In this document: piece by piece, positions 1 to 9,130 of the stretch
How the letters are laid out: each line of letters begins with the position of its first letter
Position numbering within the stretch: the first letter of the stretch is position 1
Source: Ectobacillus antri
GTDB lineage: Bacteria > Bacillota > Bacilli > Bacillales > Bacillaceae_G
Direction of reading: 5' to 3'
Assembly: GCF_003852715.1 (NCBI RefSeq)
Contig: NZ_RIAV01000006.1
Location: 62,001 to 126,000, forward strand
Length of the DNA stretch: 64,000 nucleotides
Notes under the pieces: model-generated
Database searches by the model: none
What the model was told of the DNA's origin: nothing
What the model saw: the letters and a program-made list of their open reading frames with translations, nothing else
Made by a program: the position numbers and the translations under genes

Positions 1-334
1 GCACATCGTTGTAACGAAGCTCTGAGCCATCGGTGAACCGAAAGCGTACATGCGTATGCTTATCAACTGGATCACCAGCATCATGCAGTCGGTATTTTCC
101 CTCCATCCGCAAATGCGACACGATGGCATATTGATTTGTATATATAAGTAAAAACTTCCCTCGTCTCCCTACACCGACAATACATTCACCTTGCAAAAGT
201 CTTCGGAATATCTCCGCATCATCCGGCTCTTTTACAAGTTTTGGGTACGTAACAATTACCTCTTCAATGGTTTTGCCTGTAATCAGTGTCTCGAGCGTTC
301 GTTTGACAGTTTCTACTTCTGGTAATTCAGGCAT
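1..334 (-). CDS. mutM: Formamidopyrimidine-DNA glycosylase MutM, N-terminal part
   Basis: The protein removes oxidised purines such as 8-oxoguanine during base-excision repair. The visible N-terminus starts MPELPEVET, the hallmark of the Fpg/Nei family, in which the proline after Met is the catalytic Schiff-base nucleophile and Glu3 is also catalytic. About 111 residues are visible; the C-terminal helix-two-turn-helix and zinc finger lie beyond the left edge. The start at 334 is supported by AAGGAGTGG, which overlaps the polA stop codon, leaving only 11 bases between the two genes. It is therefore very likely co-transcribed with polA, the polymerase that fills repair gaps. Confidence 0.95.
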   Translation of the reverse strand, partial: MPELPEVETVKRTLETLITGKTIEEVIVTYPKLVKEPDDAEIFRRLLQGECIVGVGRRGKFLLIYTNQYAIVSHLRMEGKYRLHDAGDPVDKHTHVRFRFTDGSELRYNDV

Positions 335-345
335 ACTTCCACTCC

Positions 346-2970
346 TTACTTTGCATCATACCAAGTTGCACCGTGATTATAGTCTACTTTTAACGGTACT
401 TCCAGTTGCACCGCATGTTCCATAATTTCCGGGACTAATCTTTGCATCTTCTCAATCTCTTCTTCTGGTACTTCGAAAATAAGCTCATCGTGTACCTGAA
501 GTAACAGCCGAGCTCTCATCTTCTCGCGCTTTAGTGTATCAAACATCACAACCATTGCCTTTTTAATAATATCAGCTGCACTTCCTTGAATTGGAGTGTT
601 CATAGCTGTTCGTTCTGCAAAACTGCGCAAGTTAAAGTTGCGACTTGTCAATTCCGGTATATAACGACGTCGTTTTAATAAAGTCGTTACATATCCTTTG
701 TCCTTCGCATCTTGTACGCTGTCACTCATATACGCTTTTACACCCGGGAAGCTTTCCAAATACTTCTCAATAAACTCAGCTGCCGCTTTGCGTGTAATTC
801 CTAGATTTTGTGATAAACCATAATCGCTAATGCCGTATACAATCCCGAAGTTAACAGCTTTTGCTTGTCTTCTCATATTAGAAGTCACATCTTCTTGCGC
901 CACACCGAACACATCCATAGCTGTCTTTGTATGAATATCTAGATCGTTGCGGAACGCTGTGATCAACCCTTCATCTCCTGCGATATGCGCAAGTACACGA
1001 AGTTCAATTTGCGAGTAGTCAGCTGCAAATATGACCCATCCCGGCTTAGAAGGAACAAAAGCCTGACGAATTTTCCTCCCTTCCTCAAGACGAATGGGAA
1101 TGTTCTGCAGATTAGGTTCTGTTGAACTCAGACGTCCTGTTTGTGTTAATACTTGATTAAAGCGGGTATGAATTTTAGACGTATCATCCCGTACCACCTT
1201 CAATAGACCTTCAATATAAGTAGAATATAGCTTACCGAGCTGACGATACAATAAAATCTTTTCTACAATTTCATGTTGGTCTACCAACTTCTCTAGCACA
1301 TCAGCTGATGTAGAATAACCGGTTTTCGTTTTTTTCACCGGTGGAAGCTGTAGCTTCTCAAATAAAATCACACCGAGTTGCTTAGGTGAATTAATATTGA
1401 AGGTTTCACCTGCACATGCATGAATATCTTTTTCTATTTCACGAAGTCGTGTAGAAAGCTCTGCTCCCATTGCTTCTAGACGAGTTTTATCAACTGTAAT
1501 ACCTGTATATTCCATATGACCAAGCACGCGGGCAAGCGGCAACTCTAACTCTGTTAATAGTTCATATTGCTCATTCGCACGCAGCTCATCAATAAAAGAT
1601 TGTTGTACGCTGTACAATACGCTTGCTTTGCGAGCAATATGTTCAGCCAAAACGTCTTCACTAGGTACAGCACGCTTCGCACCTTTTCCATAAACTTCTT
1701 CATCTGATTGAACTGTATGCGTACCCTTCATCTTCGCCACAGAACGAAAATCTTTATCTGTATCGGCAGGATCAAGTAGATATGCTGCTATTAAAAGATC
1801 AAAGTTTACGCCGCGTAGCGATAACCCTTTCCACAGCAATGCAACCAATGCTCGTTTAAAATCAAATACAGACTTTTCAATTGTTTCATCACCGAGCCAT
1901 GCGATAAACTCTTCAGATTGCAAGCCTAGCTCAGCCGACACATAATAACAACCTGTGTCATTAGCAATACCAAACCCCTGTATCGCCGCACCATGGTAAT
2001 TGTCCTCCTGCACTTCTACAATTAAAGCACCTGGGCGTAACACATCATTATTAAAGGTTTCTACTCGTTCAAAAGAAAGCGCATCTAGGTCTGTTTGTTC
2101 TTCCGGTATATCTAACTTTCCCAGCAACGAATTGAAGCCAAGATTTTGGAACAAGGGGGCAATATGCTCTGCTTCATATCCATCATAAACCAAGTCTTCG
2201 ATGCGTATGGAAATGGGAGCTTCTGTATAAATCGTTGCCAACTCCTTGCTCATAAAGGCTTGTTCTTTATTTGCTTCTAGTTTTTCTTTTAGCTTTTTCC
2301 CGCTCACTTGATCTAAATGCTCATATAGCTTTTCAACGGTTTCATATTCCTTCAAAAGTTTAATCGCCGTCTTTTCTCCGACACCAGGAACACCGGGAAT
2401 ATTGTCTGATGCATCCCCCATTAAGCCCTTCATATCAATAATTTGCGAAGGAGTAAGCTCATATTTCTCAAACAAAGTCTGCGGTGTGTATTCATCTACC
2501 TCAGTGATACCTTTGCGGGTAATCGCAACCTTAGTCGTTGCAGAAACGAGCTGCAATAAATCACGGTCTCCTGAAATGATTTTTACTTCCGCACCTTCAC
2601 GCTCCGCCTCTTTTGCAAGTGTTCCGATAATATCATCTGCTTCATAATTCTCAAGCTCATAACGCTGAATATGAAACGCATCCAATAATTCGTGAATAAA
2701 TGGGAATTGTTCCGAGAGCTCCGGCGGTGTTTTTTGTCTACCACCTTTATATTCTCCGAATGTAGTATGACGAAATGTCGTTTTACCAGCATCAAAAGCC
2801 ACTAACATATGGGTTGGTTTTTCTTCTTCTAAAATACGCATTAGCATCATGGTAAAACCATAAATTGCATTTGTATGTATACCTTTATCATTATTCAGTA
2901 GCGGTAATGCAAAAAAAGCACGATACGCAATGCTATTCCCGTCAATTAAAACAACCTTTTTTTGACTCAT
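346..2970 (-). CDS. polA: DNA polymerase I
   Basis: Repair and Okazaki-fragment-processing polymerase, 874 residues, normal for Bacillus. The N-terminal third is the 5'-3' exonuclease (LIDGNSIAYRAFFALP; ISGDRDLLQLV; GVPGVGEKTA helix-hairpin-helix). The middle third is the 3'-5' exonuclease fold, which in Bacillus enzymes lacks catalytic residues and proofreading; no intact DXE motif is visible here. The C-terminal polymerase domain has motif A (DYSQIELRVLAH), motif B (RRQAKAVNFGIVYGIS) and motif C (QVHDELIFEV). The start is preceded by AAAGGAACGGGG. It lies downstream of phoPR but is separated from it by 510 bases holding a terminator, so it probably has its own promoter. mutM follows directly. 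Confidence 0.98.
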   Translation of the reverse strand: MSQKKVVLIDGNSIAYRAFFALPLLNNDKGIHTNAIYGFTMMLMRILEEEKPTHMLVAFDAGKTTFRHTTFGEYKGGRQKTPPELSEQFPFIHELLDAFHIQRYELENYEADDIIGTLAKEAEREGAEVKIISGDRDLLQLVSATTKVAITRKGITEVDEYTPQTLFEKYELTPSQIIDMKGLMGDASDNIPGVPGVGEKTAIKLLKEYETVEKLYEHLDQVSGKKLKEKLEANKEQAFMSKELATIYTEAPISIRIEDLVYDGYEAEHIAPLFQNLGFNSLLGKLDIPEEQTDLDALSFERVETFNNDVLRPGALIVEVQEDNYHGAAIQGFGIANDTGCYYVSAELGLQSEEFIAWLGDETIEKSVFDFKRALVALLWKGLSLRGVNFDLLIAAYLLDPADTDKDFRSVAKMKGTHTVQSDEEVYGKGAKRAVPSEDVLAEHIARKASVLYSVQQSFIDELRANEQYELLTELELPLARVLGHMEYTGITVDKTRLEAMGAELSTRLREIEKDIHACAGETFNINSPKQLGVILFEKLQLPPVKKTKTGYSTSADVLEKLVDQHEIVEKILLYRQLGKLYSTYIEGLLKVVRDDTSKIHTRFNQVLTQTGRLSSTEPNLQNIPIRLEEGRKIRQAFVPSKPGWVIFAADYSQIELRVLAHIAGDEGLITAFRNDLDIHTKTAMDVFGVAQEDVTSNMRRQAKAVNFGIVYGISDYGLSQNLGITRKAAAEFIEKYLESFPGVKAYMSDSVQDAKDKGYVTTLLKRRRYIPELTSRNFNLRSFAERTAMNTPIQGSAADIIKKAMVVMFDTLKREKMRARLLLQVHDELIFEVPEEEIEKMQRLVPEIMEHAVQLEVPLKVDYNHGATWYDAK

Positions 2971-3020
2971 CTTCCCCGTTCCTTTCTATTATAGATTTGA
3001 CCTGTTTTTATTTACACAAA

Positions 3021-3080
3021 AAACCGTTACCTGCCTCTATATCATAGCATGACCTGATAATAGAAGGAAAATAACGGTTT
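3021..3080 (-). promoter_or_regulatory. Possible terminator/attenuator ahead of polA
   Basis: Read on the minus strand, a long hairpin closes with GGTAACGGTT and runs directly into TTTTTT about 40 bases before the polA start codon. The outer stem is 9 bp, with an inner stem TGATA/TATCA. The layout fits an intrinsic terminator or attenuator in the polA leader. The loop between the outer arms is long (42 bases), so the call is uncertain. Confidence 0.35.
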
Positions 3081-3306
3081 TGATTATAAATCATAAAGAA
3101 AAAACTATATACCCCATCATATAAGTGCAAATGGAGAGATAACATTTTTAGAGAAGCAATAAAAAGGAGCGGCGTGCAATTTTAATCGGGTGCTAAAAAC
3201 AGTACGCGCCTAGTAAGGGCGAGTACATGTAACAATTGATTCTTGCGTTTCCGTCTCCTGTTGTTGTTACGTTAGACGAGTTAATTTGTATACAAAAAAG
3301 GGAAGT

Positions 3307-3335
3307 GACGAGGATAGAAGAGATCTATCCTCGTC
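3307..3335. repeat. Perfect 11-bp inverted repeat
   Basis: GACGAGGATAG and CTATCCTCGTC flank a 7-base loop. On the minus strand a T tract begins about 8 bases after the stem, so it is only terminator-like. It might end a short transcript or be part of a structured RNA in the phoR-polA gap. Confidence 0.5.
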
Positions 3336-3433
3336 CAAAACTACTCCTTGGATGAAGGGGTTTTCGATAAATAGAATAACAGGGTTATGTTAATGACACA
3401 TGGATATAGTGTTAATGTAACGTAAATGTTTGT

Positions 3434-3472
3434 AAAAAAGTAACCTCCTATTTATTGTGAGGTTACTTTTTT
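3434..3472. terminator. Bidirectional terminator after phoR
   Basis: AAAAAAGTAACCTC and GAGGTTACTTTTTT form a perfect stem around an 11-base loop, with A and T tracts on both sides. It ends phoPR on the minus strand nine bases after the phoR stop codon. Confidence 0.85.
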
Positions 3473-3480
3473 CTGTTCTG

Positions 3481-5229
3481 CTATTTTTTTAAGATGATGG
3501 TAAACATTGTTCCTTTTCCAGGTGTACTTTGAACCGTGATCTCTCCATTATGTGCTTCCACCAAATGTTTTACAATAGATAGACCTAGGCCTGTTCCTCC
3601 TGTATTACGGCTACGTGCCTTATCAATTCGATAAAACCGCTCAAAAATGCGAGGAATTTCCTCTTCACTAATTCCAATTCCTGTATCAGACACACATATA
3701 CGTACTCTGTTTTTCTCTTCAGTTGCAGACACCTCTATGGTTCCACCAGAAGGTGTATATAGAATTGCATTGTTAATAAGATTGATGAAGATTTGCTTTA
3801 AGCGATGCGCATCTCCCATTACTGTAATAGACGTTGGAATCATCACACGTAAATTCATCTCTTTATCTACAGCCTTGGCTTGTAAAATGACTGCTATCTC
3901 TTCAATTAGCTGCTTTACATCAACCTTTGCCATATTCATCTGAAAGCCTTGTTGTTCAATTCTTGATAAATCTAACAAATCTTCAATTAGACTCTGCATT
4001 CGATCACTTTCTTTTAAGATGATGGAAAGAAAATGTTCGCGGAATTTTCGGTCCTCCATCGCTCCGTCAAGCAAAGTCTCTGTAAATCCCTTAATAGAAG
4101 TAATGGGCGTTCTCAGTTCATGCGATACATTTGCCAGAAAATCTTTCCGCATTTGCTCAAGTTTTTTAAGCTCTGTGATATCATGAAATACAAGAATAAT
4201 TCCTTTCCACTCATGATTGGTTCCGATAATAGGTGCACCATATACTTCAAAATGCTTACGTTCAATCCCAATAGGAAGGAGCATTTGTTTGCGAACCTTC
4301 ACTTCCGTCATAAAAATCTCTTCAACTAATCCAATAACTTCCTTGTGATCAAACGCTTCATAGTATAAGCTGTTTAAATACTCTTCATCTGTCACACGGA
4401 AGATTTCCCTATAAGAACGATTCACCAAATTAATGTGACCACGACTATCTATTAAAATCATGCCGCTTCCCATATTTTCAATTAAAGTATGTAGCCTGTC
4501 TTGTTGCATTTCTTGGGCAGATGTCATTTCTTGCAAATTACGTGCTAACACATTAATTGCTTTGCTGAGTATCTCTGTTTCATCAACGTTACTTCCATAA
4601 GCACGGGCTTTATAATTGCCTTTCGCTAATTCAATCGCAACCTTTGCCACATTTTCAATAGGACGCGTATATTGCGTGGTGATTTTAATTCCTAAAAAGA
4701 TAATAACAATAAACGCAATTAGAAAATTTGTAATAAGAAGTCCCCATATTTTCTTTTCCACTTCCGCAATGGAACTGACAGATAAATTCAAGATTAAATA
4801 AGCGCGATCATCGTGTTTATCTCGAAGTAAAATGCCGTAGTAATAGCTTTGCTTATCTCCACTCTTCGCTTCTACCACGTCGGGAGTCTTATCTAGTTTA
4901 TTAATAATCCCTTTAATTGCATGTATGTTTTGTAATTCTATGCGATTTTTCGAATCATATAAAACATCGCCAGATTCATCTAGCAAACTTAGATTGACTT
5001 GTAACTTATCTTCAATACGCTTCAACGTTTCCGGATAAAACAAAGAGTAACGTATCCCTTCCCATTCCATCACAGAAGCTACATATTGTAACTCTTTTTC
5101 CATCCGCTTATTAAAATTATCTAAATAGAAACCTTTAAAGAGTTGCCCTAGTAGAACTCCTAGACCAACTAATACTGTAACAATTAAAGAGATTAATGCA
5201 AAAAGCAGTTTGGAGCGAAACTTACTCAT
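3481..5229 (-). CDS. phoR: Phosphate-starvation sensor histidine kinase PhoR
   Basis: Membrane sensor kinase that phosphorylates PhoP under phosphate limitation. The 582 residues show a first membrane helix near 8-30, an extracytoplasmic sensor of about 130 residues, a second helix (LLITNFLIAFIVIIFLG), a HAMP linker (TTQYTRPIENVAKVA), a PAS domain (LIENMGSGMILIDSRGHI), the phospho-acceptor box FLANVSHELRTPITSIKG, and the ATPase with N box (LINNAILYTP), G1 (DTGIGI) and G2 (GGTGLGLSI). This is the full PhoR/WalK-like layout; synteny with polA and phoP gives the name. The start overlaps the end of phoP by 8 bases, so translation is probably coupled. The ribosome site is weak, as is usual in coupled pairs. 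Confidence 0.95.
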   Translation of the reverse strand: MSKFRSKLLFALISLIVTVLVGLGVLLGQLFKGFYLDNFNKRMEKELQYVASVMEWEGIRYSLFYPETLKRIEDKLQVNLSLLDESGDVLYDSKNRIELQNIHAIKGIINKLDKTPDVVEAKSGDKQSYYYGILLRDKHDDRAYLILNLSVSSIAEVEKKIWGLLITNFLIAFIVIIFLGIKITTQYTRPIENVAKVAIELAKGNYKARAYGSNVDETEILSKAINVLARNLQEMTSAQEMQQDRLHTLIENMGSGMILIDSRGHINLVNRSYREIFRVTDEEYLNSLYYEAFDHKEVIGLVEEIFMTEVKVRKQMLLPIGIERKHFEVYGAPIIGTNHEWKGIILVFHDITELKKLEQMRKDFLANVSHELRTPITSIKGFTETLLDGAMEDRKFREHFLSIILKESDRMQSLIEDLLDLSRIEQQGFQMNMAKVDVKQLIEEIAVILQAKAVDKEMNLRVMIPTSITVMGDAHRLKQIFINLINNAILYTPSGGTIEVSATEEKNRVRICVSDTGIGISEEEIPRIFERFYRIDKARSRNTGGTGLGLSIVKHLVEAHNGEITVQSTPGKGTMFTIILKK

Positions 5230-5938
5230 TGATTTTCGGGTCCTCCAGCTTATAACCTAACCCACGAATGGTTTTGATATATATTGGTTTTTTGGTGTTT
5301 GTTTCAATCTTATCGCGTAAATGACTGATATGAACGTCTACAATACGTGTATCGCCCGCAAAGTCATAGTTCCAAACAGCACTTAAGAGTTGGTCTCTTG
5401 TTAACACACGCCCTTTATGCTTGGCCAAATAAATTAATAATTCAAACTCCTTTGGTGTTAATTCCAGCTTTTCTTCACCAAAATAGGCTTCAAAGTACTC
5501 AGGCAATACCTTTAATTCTCCAATTACAATTCGTCCCTCTTCTTTATTATCAATGCTCGTTCCTTCATGAAGTTTTGTTCTTCGCAAAATCGCTTTCACA
5601 CGTGCCGTAACTTCTCGTGGACTGAATGGCTTTGTCATATAATCGTCTGCACCAAGTTCTAACCCCAAAACCTTATCAAACTCATCACCTTTTGCAGTAA
5701 GCATCAAAATTGGAGTCATAACGCGTTGCAAGCGCAGCTCTTTGCAAACTTCCATTCCATCCATTTTAGGAAGCATTAAATCTAGAATGATTAAATCTGG
5801 TCTCTCTGCTAAAGCAACTTTTAAAGCTGCCTCGCCATCCATGGCAGTTACAACCTCAAATCCAGCTTGCTGCAGATTAAACTCAATTAAGGTTAAAATG
5901 GATTCTTCGTCATCTACTACTAAAATGCGATTGCTCAT
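5222..5938 (-). CDS. phoP: Phosphate response regulator PhoP
   Basis: OmpR-family response regulator that activates or represses Pho regulon promoters when phosphorylated by PhoR. The receiver domain begins MSNRILVVDDEES, with the phospho-acceptor Asp in DLIILDLMLPKMDG and the conserved Lys in GADDYMTKPFSPRE. The C-terminal half is the winged helix (LTPKEFELLIYLAKHKGRVLTRDQLL and IKTIRGLGYKLE). An upstream in-frame extension exists, but CTGGAGGAATACA placed just before 5938 makes this the start, giving 238 residues, the family length. It is co-transcribed with phoR. Confidence 0.96.
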   Translation of the reverse strand: MSNRILVVDDEESILTLIEFNLQQAGFEVVTAMDGEAALKVALAERPDLIILDLMLPKMDGMEVCKELRLQRVMTPILMLTAKGDEFDKVLGLELGADDYMTKPFSPREVTARVKAILRRTKLHEGTSIDNKEEGRIVIGELKVLPEYFEAYFGEEKLELTPKEFELLIYLAKHKGRVLTRDQLLSAVWNYDFAGDTRIVDVHISHLRDKIETNTKKPIYIKTIRGLGYKLEDPKINE

Positions 5939-6007
5939 TGTATTCCTCCAGGTTATAAAGTAAAACCGTGCTTCATCCATATAGTGTTTGTTTAACTTGT
6001 CCATTTT

Positions 6008-6036
6008 ATGATACTAGAAAATACCAGGATGCTCAA
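6008..6036 (-). promoter_or_regulatory. Candidate SigA promoter of phoPR
   Basis: On the minus strand TTGAGC, 17 bases, TATCAT lie about 70 bases before the phoP start. Both boxes are imperfect. No clear set of Pho-box repeats was recognised here. Confidence 0.35.
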
Positions 6037-6065
6037 TTTAAATTGCACGTAATTATGGAGTAAAT

Positions 6066-6100
6066 GTAGAGAACCTCGCTTTGCAAGCGAGGTTCTCTAC
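6066..6100. terminator. Strong hairpin after the MaoC-like gene
   Basis: A perfect 16-bp stem (GTAGAGAACCTCGCTT) with a 3-base loop ends one base before the MaoC-like stop codon. Neither side has a run of T, so termination may be inefficient or the hairpin may protect the 3' end of the mRNA. It separates the MaoC-like gene from phoPR. Confidence 0.55.
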
Positions 6101-6101
6101 A

Positions 6102-6575
6102 TCAGAAATTTTCTAACGCACTTTCCCACATTACATTGTGGTGATAAGGTGGCGCAACTGTTATTAATCCTCGTATTACCAATTCTTTATTTGCATTTTG
6201 ACCATGCACTCGTACTTCAATGGTATGGTTTTGCACATCAACAGCAACGACTTCGAATTGGAAGATTAATGTTTCATAGTGATACACTGGTTGAATAAAC
6301 TCTAATTCTTGCCTTAAAATATGACTGCCCGGTCCTGGCAAGTATTTCGTCATAGCAGTTAGCATAATACCTGTGAGCATCACACTCGGCACTATGGGTC
6401 TCTTATAAGGGGTTTGCGAAGCATAATCATGTTGAATATATAATGGGTTTGCATCGTCTGTTAATCCTAAGTATAGTAATAAATCTTTATCTTCAATTTT
6501 TTCCGTAACAGTTAACGTCTCTCCGACTGAAATTTCATCAATTTTTCGGCCCAGCTTGCATTTCTTCCTTAACAT
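6102..6575 (-). CDS. MaoC-like hot-dog-fold protein
   Basis: 157 residues with the layout of the MaoC/R-specific enoyl-CoA hydratase family: an N-terminal ISVGETLTVTEKIEDKDL segment, the hydratase-type LTDDANPLYIQHDYA (Asp, Asn and His at the positions of the hydratase catalytic motif), then VPSVMLTGIMLTAMTKYLPGPGS, and a late ELEFIQPVYHYETL strand. Members hydrate enoyl-CoA thioesters; the substrate here is unknown. GGGGGTGG precedes the start. A cre-like site lies 20-35 bases upstream, suggesting carbon catabolite control. It stands alone, separated by terminators from mdh on one side and phoP on the other. Confidence 0.8.
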   Translation of the reverse strand: MLRKKCKLGRKIDEISVGETLTVTEKIEDKDLLLYLGLTDDANPLYIQHDYASQTPYKRPIVPSVMLTGIMLTAMTKYLPGPGSHILRQELEFIQPVYHYETLIFQFEVVAVDVQNHTIEVRVHGQNANKELVIRGLITVAPPYHHNVMWESALENF

Positions 6576-6594
6576 TTCCGTCCACCCCCAACTT

Positions 6595-6610
6595 TTGATA
6601 ACGTTTTCAA
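6595..6610. promoter_or_regulatory. cre site (CcpA operator) before the MaoC-like gene
   Basis: TTGATAACGTTTTCAA fits the CcpA operator consensus WTGNNARCGNWWWCAW over its whole length. It lies 20 bases upstream of the MaoC-like start codon, a position expected to block transcription when CcpA is active. Confidence 0.7.
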
Positions 6611-6642
6611 ATTATTGCAAGAAAATAATCCCGTAATAAGGG

Positions 6643-6674
6643 AAAAAGATTCGGACACGTCCGAATCTTTTTCT
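6643..6674. terminator. Bidirectional terminator after mdh
   Basis: AAAAAGATTCGGA and TCCGAATCTTTTT form a symmetrical hairpin with a 4-base loop and T tracts both ways. It ends the citZ-icd-mdh transcript and insulates the MaoC-like gene. Confidence 0.85.
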
Positions 6675-6738
6675 TTATATTGAGCTTTATTAAAAGTCTT
6701 TGCTTATTATCCACATCAAATTATAATAAAACCCTATA

Positions 6739-7677
6739 TTATACTAACACTTTCATAACACTACGCACAGATTCTACAGAACGATCTAACGCTACTTTCT
6801 CTTCTTCAAGCAATTCAAGCTCTATAATTTTCTCAATCCCGTTTTTGCCCAATATAACTGGCACACCAAGATATAAGTCCTTATAGCCATACTCACCTTC
6901 TAAGTATGCAATTGCCGGAAGCACACGACGTTGATCTTTTAAAATAGCTTCTGTCATCTCGACTAGCGACGCTGCTGGTGCATAGTAAGCACTGCCGTTG
7001 CCCAGCAGGTTCACAATTTCACCGCCGCCTTTACGTGTACGCTCAACAATGGCATCTAAGCGGTCTTTTGGGAGCAATGTTTCAAGCGGAATACCACCTG
7101 CATAAGAATAGCGCACAAGCGGCACCATGTCATCACCATGCCCCCCTAGCACAAACCCAGTCACATCTTTTACAGATAACTGCAATTCTTGCGCTACGAA
7201 CGTACGGAAACGAGCTGTATCTAGAACCCCAGACTGCCCGATTACACGTTCTTTCGGAAAGCCTGACTCCTGAAATACTGTATATGTCATTGCGTCAACT
7301 GGATTGGTTAATACGATAATCACACTGTTTGGAGAATATTTGACGACTTCTTTTGTGACACTTTTCATGATGTTCGCATTTGTTGCCACTAAATCATCGC
7401 GACTCATTCCAGGCTTGCGGGCAATCCCCGCTGTGATGATGACAACATCTGAATCTGCTGTGTCTGCGTAATCTGATGTACCGATAATATTCGCATCAAA
7501 TCCTTGCACAGGGCTTGCCTCTAACATGTCTAGCGCTTTCCCTTTTGTTGGGTTTTCAAGTTGTGGAATATCAATTAATACAATATCCCCCAGTTCTTTT
7601 TGTGCAGCTAAAAATGCTGTTGTTGCTCCTGTGAATCCTGCGCCGACTACAGTAATTTTTTTACGTTTGATCGTCAT
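6739..7677 (-). CDS. mdh: Malate dehydrogenase
   Basis: NAD-dependent, LDH-like malate dehydrogenase, 312 residues, converting malate to oxaloacetate in the TCA cycle. The Rossmann motif VVGAGFTGA is at the N-terminus, with an acidic residue after the second strand (LIDI) favouring NAD. Substrate arginines are in [12 protein letters not shown], the catalytic His in [22 protein letters not shown] precedes the start. It is the last gene of citZ-icd-mdh, 19 bases after icd, and is followed by a strong terminator. Confidence 0.97.
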   Translation of the reverse strand: MTIKRKKITVVGAGFTGATTAFLAAQKELGDIVLIDIPQLENPTKGKALDMLEASPVQGFDANIIGTSDYADTADSDVVIITAGIARKPGMSRDDLVATNANIMKSVTKEVVKYSPNSVIIVLTNPVDAMTYTVFQESGFPKERVIGQSGVLDTARFRTFVAQELQLSVKDVTGFVLGGHGDDMVPLVRYSYAGGIPLETLLPKDRLDAIVERTRKGGGEIVNLLGNGSAYYAPAASLVEMTEAILKDQRRVLPAIAYLEGEYGYKDLYLGVPVILGKNGIEKIIELELLEEEKVALDRSVESVRSVMKVLV

Positions 7678-7696
7678 GATTTCTCCTCCTGTACGA

Positions 7697-8998
7697 TTAC
7701 GCGTTTTCTACTACCTGCTTTGCATCCATATTCTTAATTAGTTCATTAGCAAACTCAGAGCACTTCACTTCTGTAGCGCCTTCCATCAAACGTGCAAAGT
7801 CATATGTTACAACTTTAGAAGAAATTGTTTTCTCCATAGAGTCCATTACTAACTTCGCTGCTTCATTCCAGCCCATATGCTCAAGCATTAACACGCCGGA
7901 AAGAATAACAGAAGAAGGATTCACTTTGTCAAGACCTGCGTATTTAGGAGCTGTACCGTGTGTTGCTTCAAAAATAGCGTGTCCCGTTACATAGTTAATA
8001 TTCGCTCCAGGCGCGATACCGATGCCACCTACTTGCGCTGCCAACGCATCGGAAATATAGTCACCGTTTAGGTTCATTGTAGCCACAACATCAAACTCAC
8101 GAGGACGCGTCAAAATTTGTTGTAAGAAGATATCAGCAATGGAATCTTTCACGATGATTTTACCTGCAGCTTCCGCCTCAGCTTGTGCTTTGTTTGCAGC
8201 ATCCTTGCCTTGCTTCTCAACAATGCGATCATATTCTGCCCATGTGAACACTTTATCGCCAAACTCTTGCTCAGCTACTTCATAACCCCAGTTTTTAAAT
8301 GCACCTTCGGTAAACTTCATGATATTACCTTTATGAACCAGTGTTACAGATTTACGGTTTTCCGTAATTGCATACTGAATTGCAGCGCGAACCAAACGTT
8401 TTGTTCCTTCCTCAGAAACAGGCTTAATACCAAGACCAGATGTCTCAGGGAAGCGAATTTTCTTTACACCCATTTCATTTTGTAAGAAAGCCAATAATTT
8501 TTGTGCAGCTTCGCTTCCTTTTTCATACTCGATACCTGCATAGATATCTTCTGTATTTTCACGGAAAATAACCATATCCGTATCTTGCGGGCGTTTTACC
8601 GGAGAAGGTACACCTTCAAAGTAACGCACTGGGCGCAAGCATACATACAAATCTAGCTCTTGGCGAAGCGCTACGTTTAAAGAACGAATACCGCCACCAA
8701 CAGGTGTTGTTAAAGGTCCTTTGATAGCAAGTAGATATTCATCAATTACATTCAAAGTTTCTTGCGGTAACCATTCGCCTGTTTGGTTGAATGCTTTTTC
8801 ACCAGCAAGTACTTCTTTCCAAACAATTTTCTTTTCGCCGTCATATGCCTTTTCTACTGCTGCATCTAATACACGAGAAGCCGCAGCCCAAATGTCAGGA
8901 CCAATGCCGTCTCCTTCAATAAATGGAATGATTGGATTGTTTGGTACGTTTAAAACGCTATCTGTTACTGTGATTTTTTGTCCTGTAGTCAATGTCAT
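7697..8998 (-). CDS. icd: Isocitrate dehydrogenase [NADP]
   Basis: Oxidative decarboxylation of isocitrate to 2-oxoglutarate. The 433-residue product has the N-terminal [14 protein letters not shown], the isocitrate-binding [22 protein letters not shown] loop whose Ser is the phosphorylation site in related enzymes, and the metal-binding [27 protein letters not shown]. The frame is open further upstream, but AATGGGGGTA before 8998 and alignment with the B. subtilis N-terminus ([19 protein letters not shown] recalled) support this start. It lies between citZ and mdh in the usual Bacillus order. Confidence 0.96.
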   Translation of the reverse strand: MTLTTGQKITVTDSVLNVPNNPIIPFIEGDGIGPDIWAAASRVLDAAVEKAYDGEKKIVWKEVLAGEKAFNQTGEWLPQETLNVIDEYLLAIKGPLTTPVGGGIRSLNVALRQELDLYVCLRPVRYFEGVPSPVKRPQDTDMVIFRENTEDIYAGIEYEKGSEAAQKLLAFLQNEMGVKKIRFPETSGLGIKPVSEEGTKRLVRAAIQYAITENRKSVTLVHKGNIMKFTEGAFKNWGYEVAEQEFGDKVFTWAEYDRIVEKQGKDAANKAQAEAEAAGKIIVKDSIADIFLQQILTRPREFDVVATMNLNGDYISDALAAQVGGIGIAPGANINYVTGHAIFEATHGTAPKYAGLDKVNPSSVILSGVLMLEHMGWNEAAKLVMDSMEKTISSKVVTYDFARLMEGATEVKCSEFANELIKNMDAKQVVENA

Positions 8999-9130
8999 TA
9001 CCCCCATTTGAAAATATGTATGATACAAAAGAAGTTCTGAAATCCCCTGCAAAACTTCTTTTGTTTCCAATACATTTCGATTTTTGTTACGATTCCCTTT
9101 TTGGTGAATAATCAGAATTCAGAGTGTGAA

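Larger units (their letters stand above)
2971..3480. other. Structured non-coding gap between phoR and polA
   Basis: 510 bases with no convincing reading frame. Four inverted repeats are visible: 3021-3080 (AAACCGTTA paired with TAACGGTTT around an inner TATCA/TGATA stem; on the minus strand it is followed by TTTTTT), 3202-3226 (GTACgCGCC / GGCGaGTAC), 3307-3335 (perfect 11-bp stem GACGAGGATAG) and the phoR terminator at 3434-3472. It may hold a polA leader, a small RNA, or only decayed sequence; I cannot tell which. Confidence 0.5.

Noticed and set aside
2000-2188. Open frame opposite polA
   Set aside because: It is a shadow of the strongly conserved polA coding strand, without ribosome site or family similarity. 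The same holds for many antisense frames inside long genes.
5939-6004. N-terminal extension of phoP
   Set aside because: The extra 22 codons precede the ribosome site and have no counterpart in response regulators; the strong site before 5938 decides the start.
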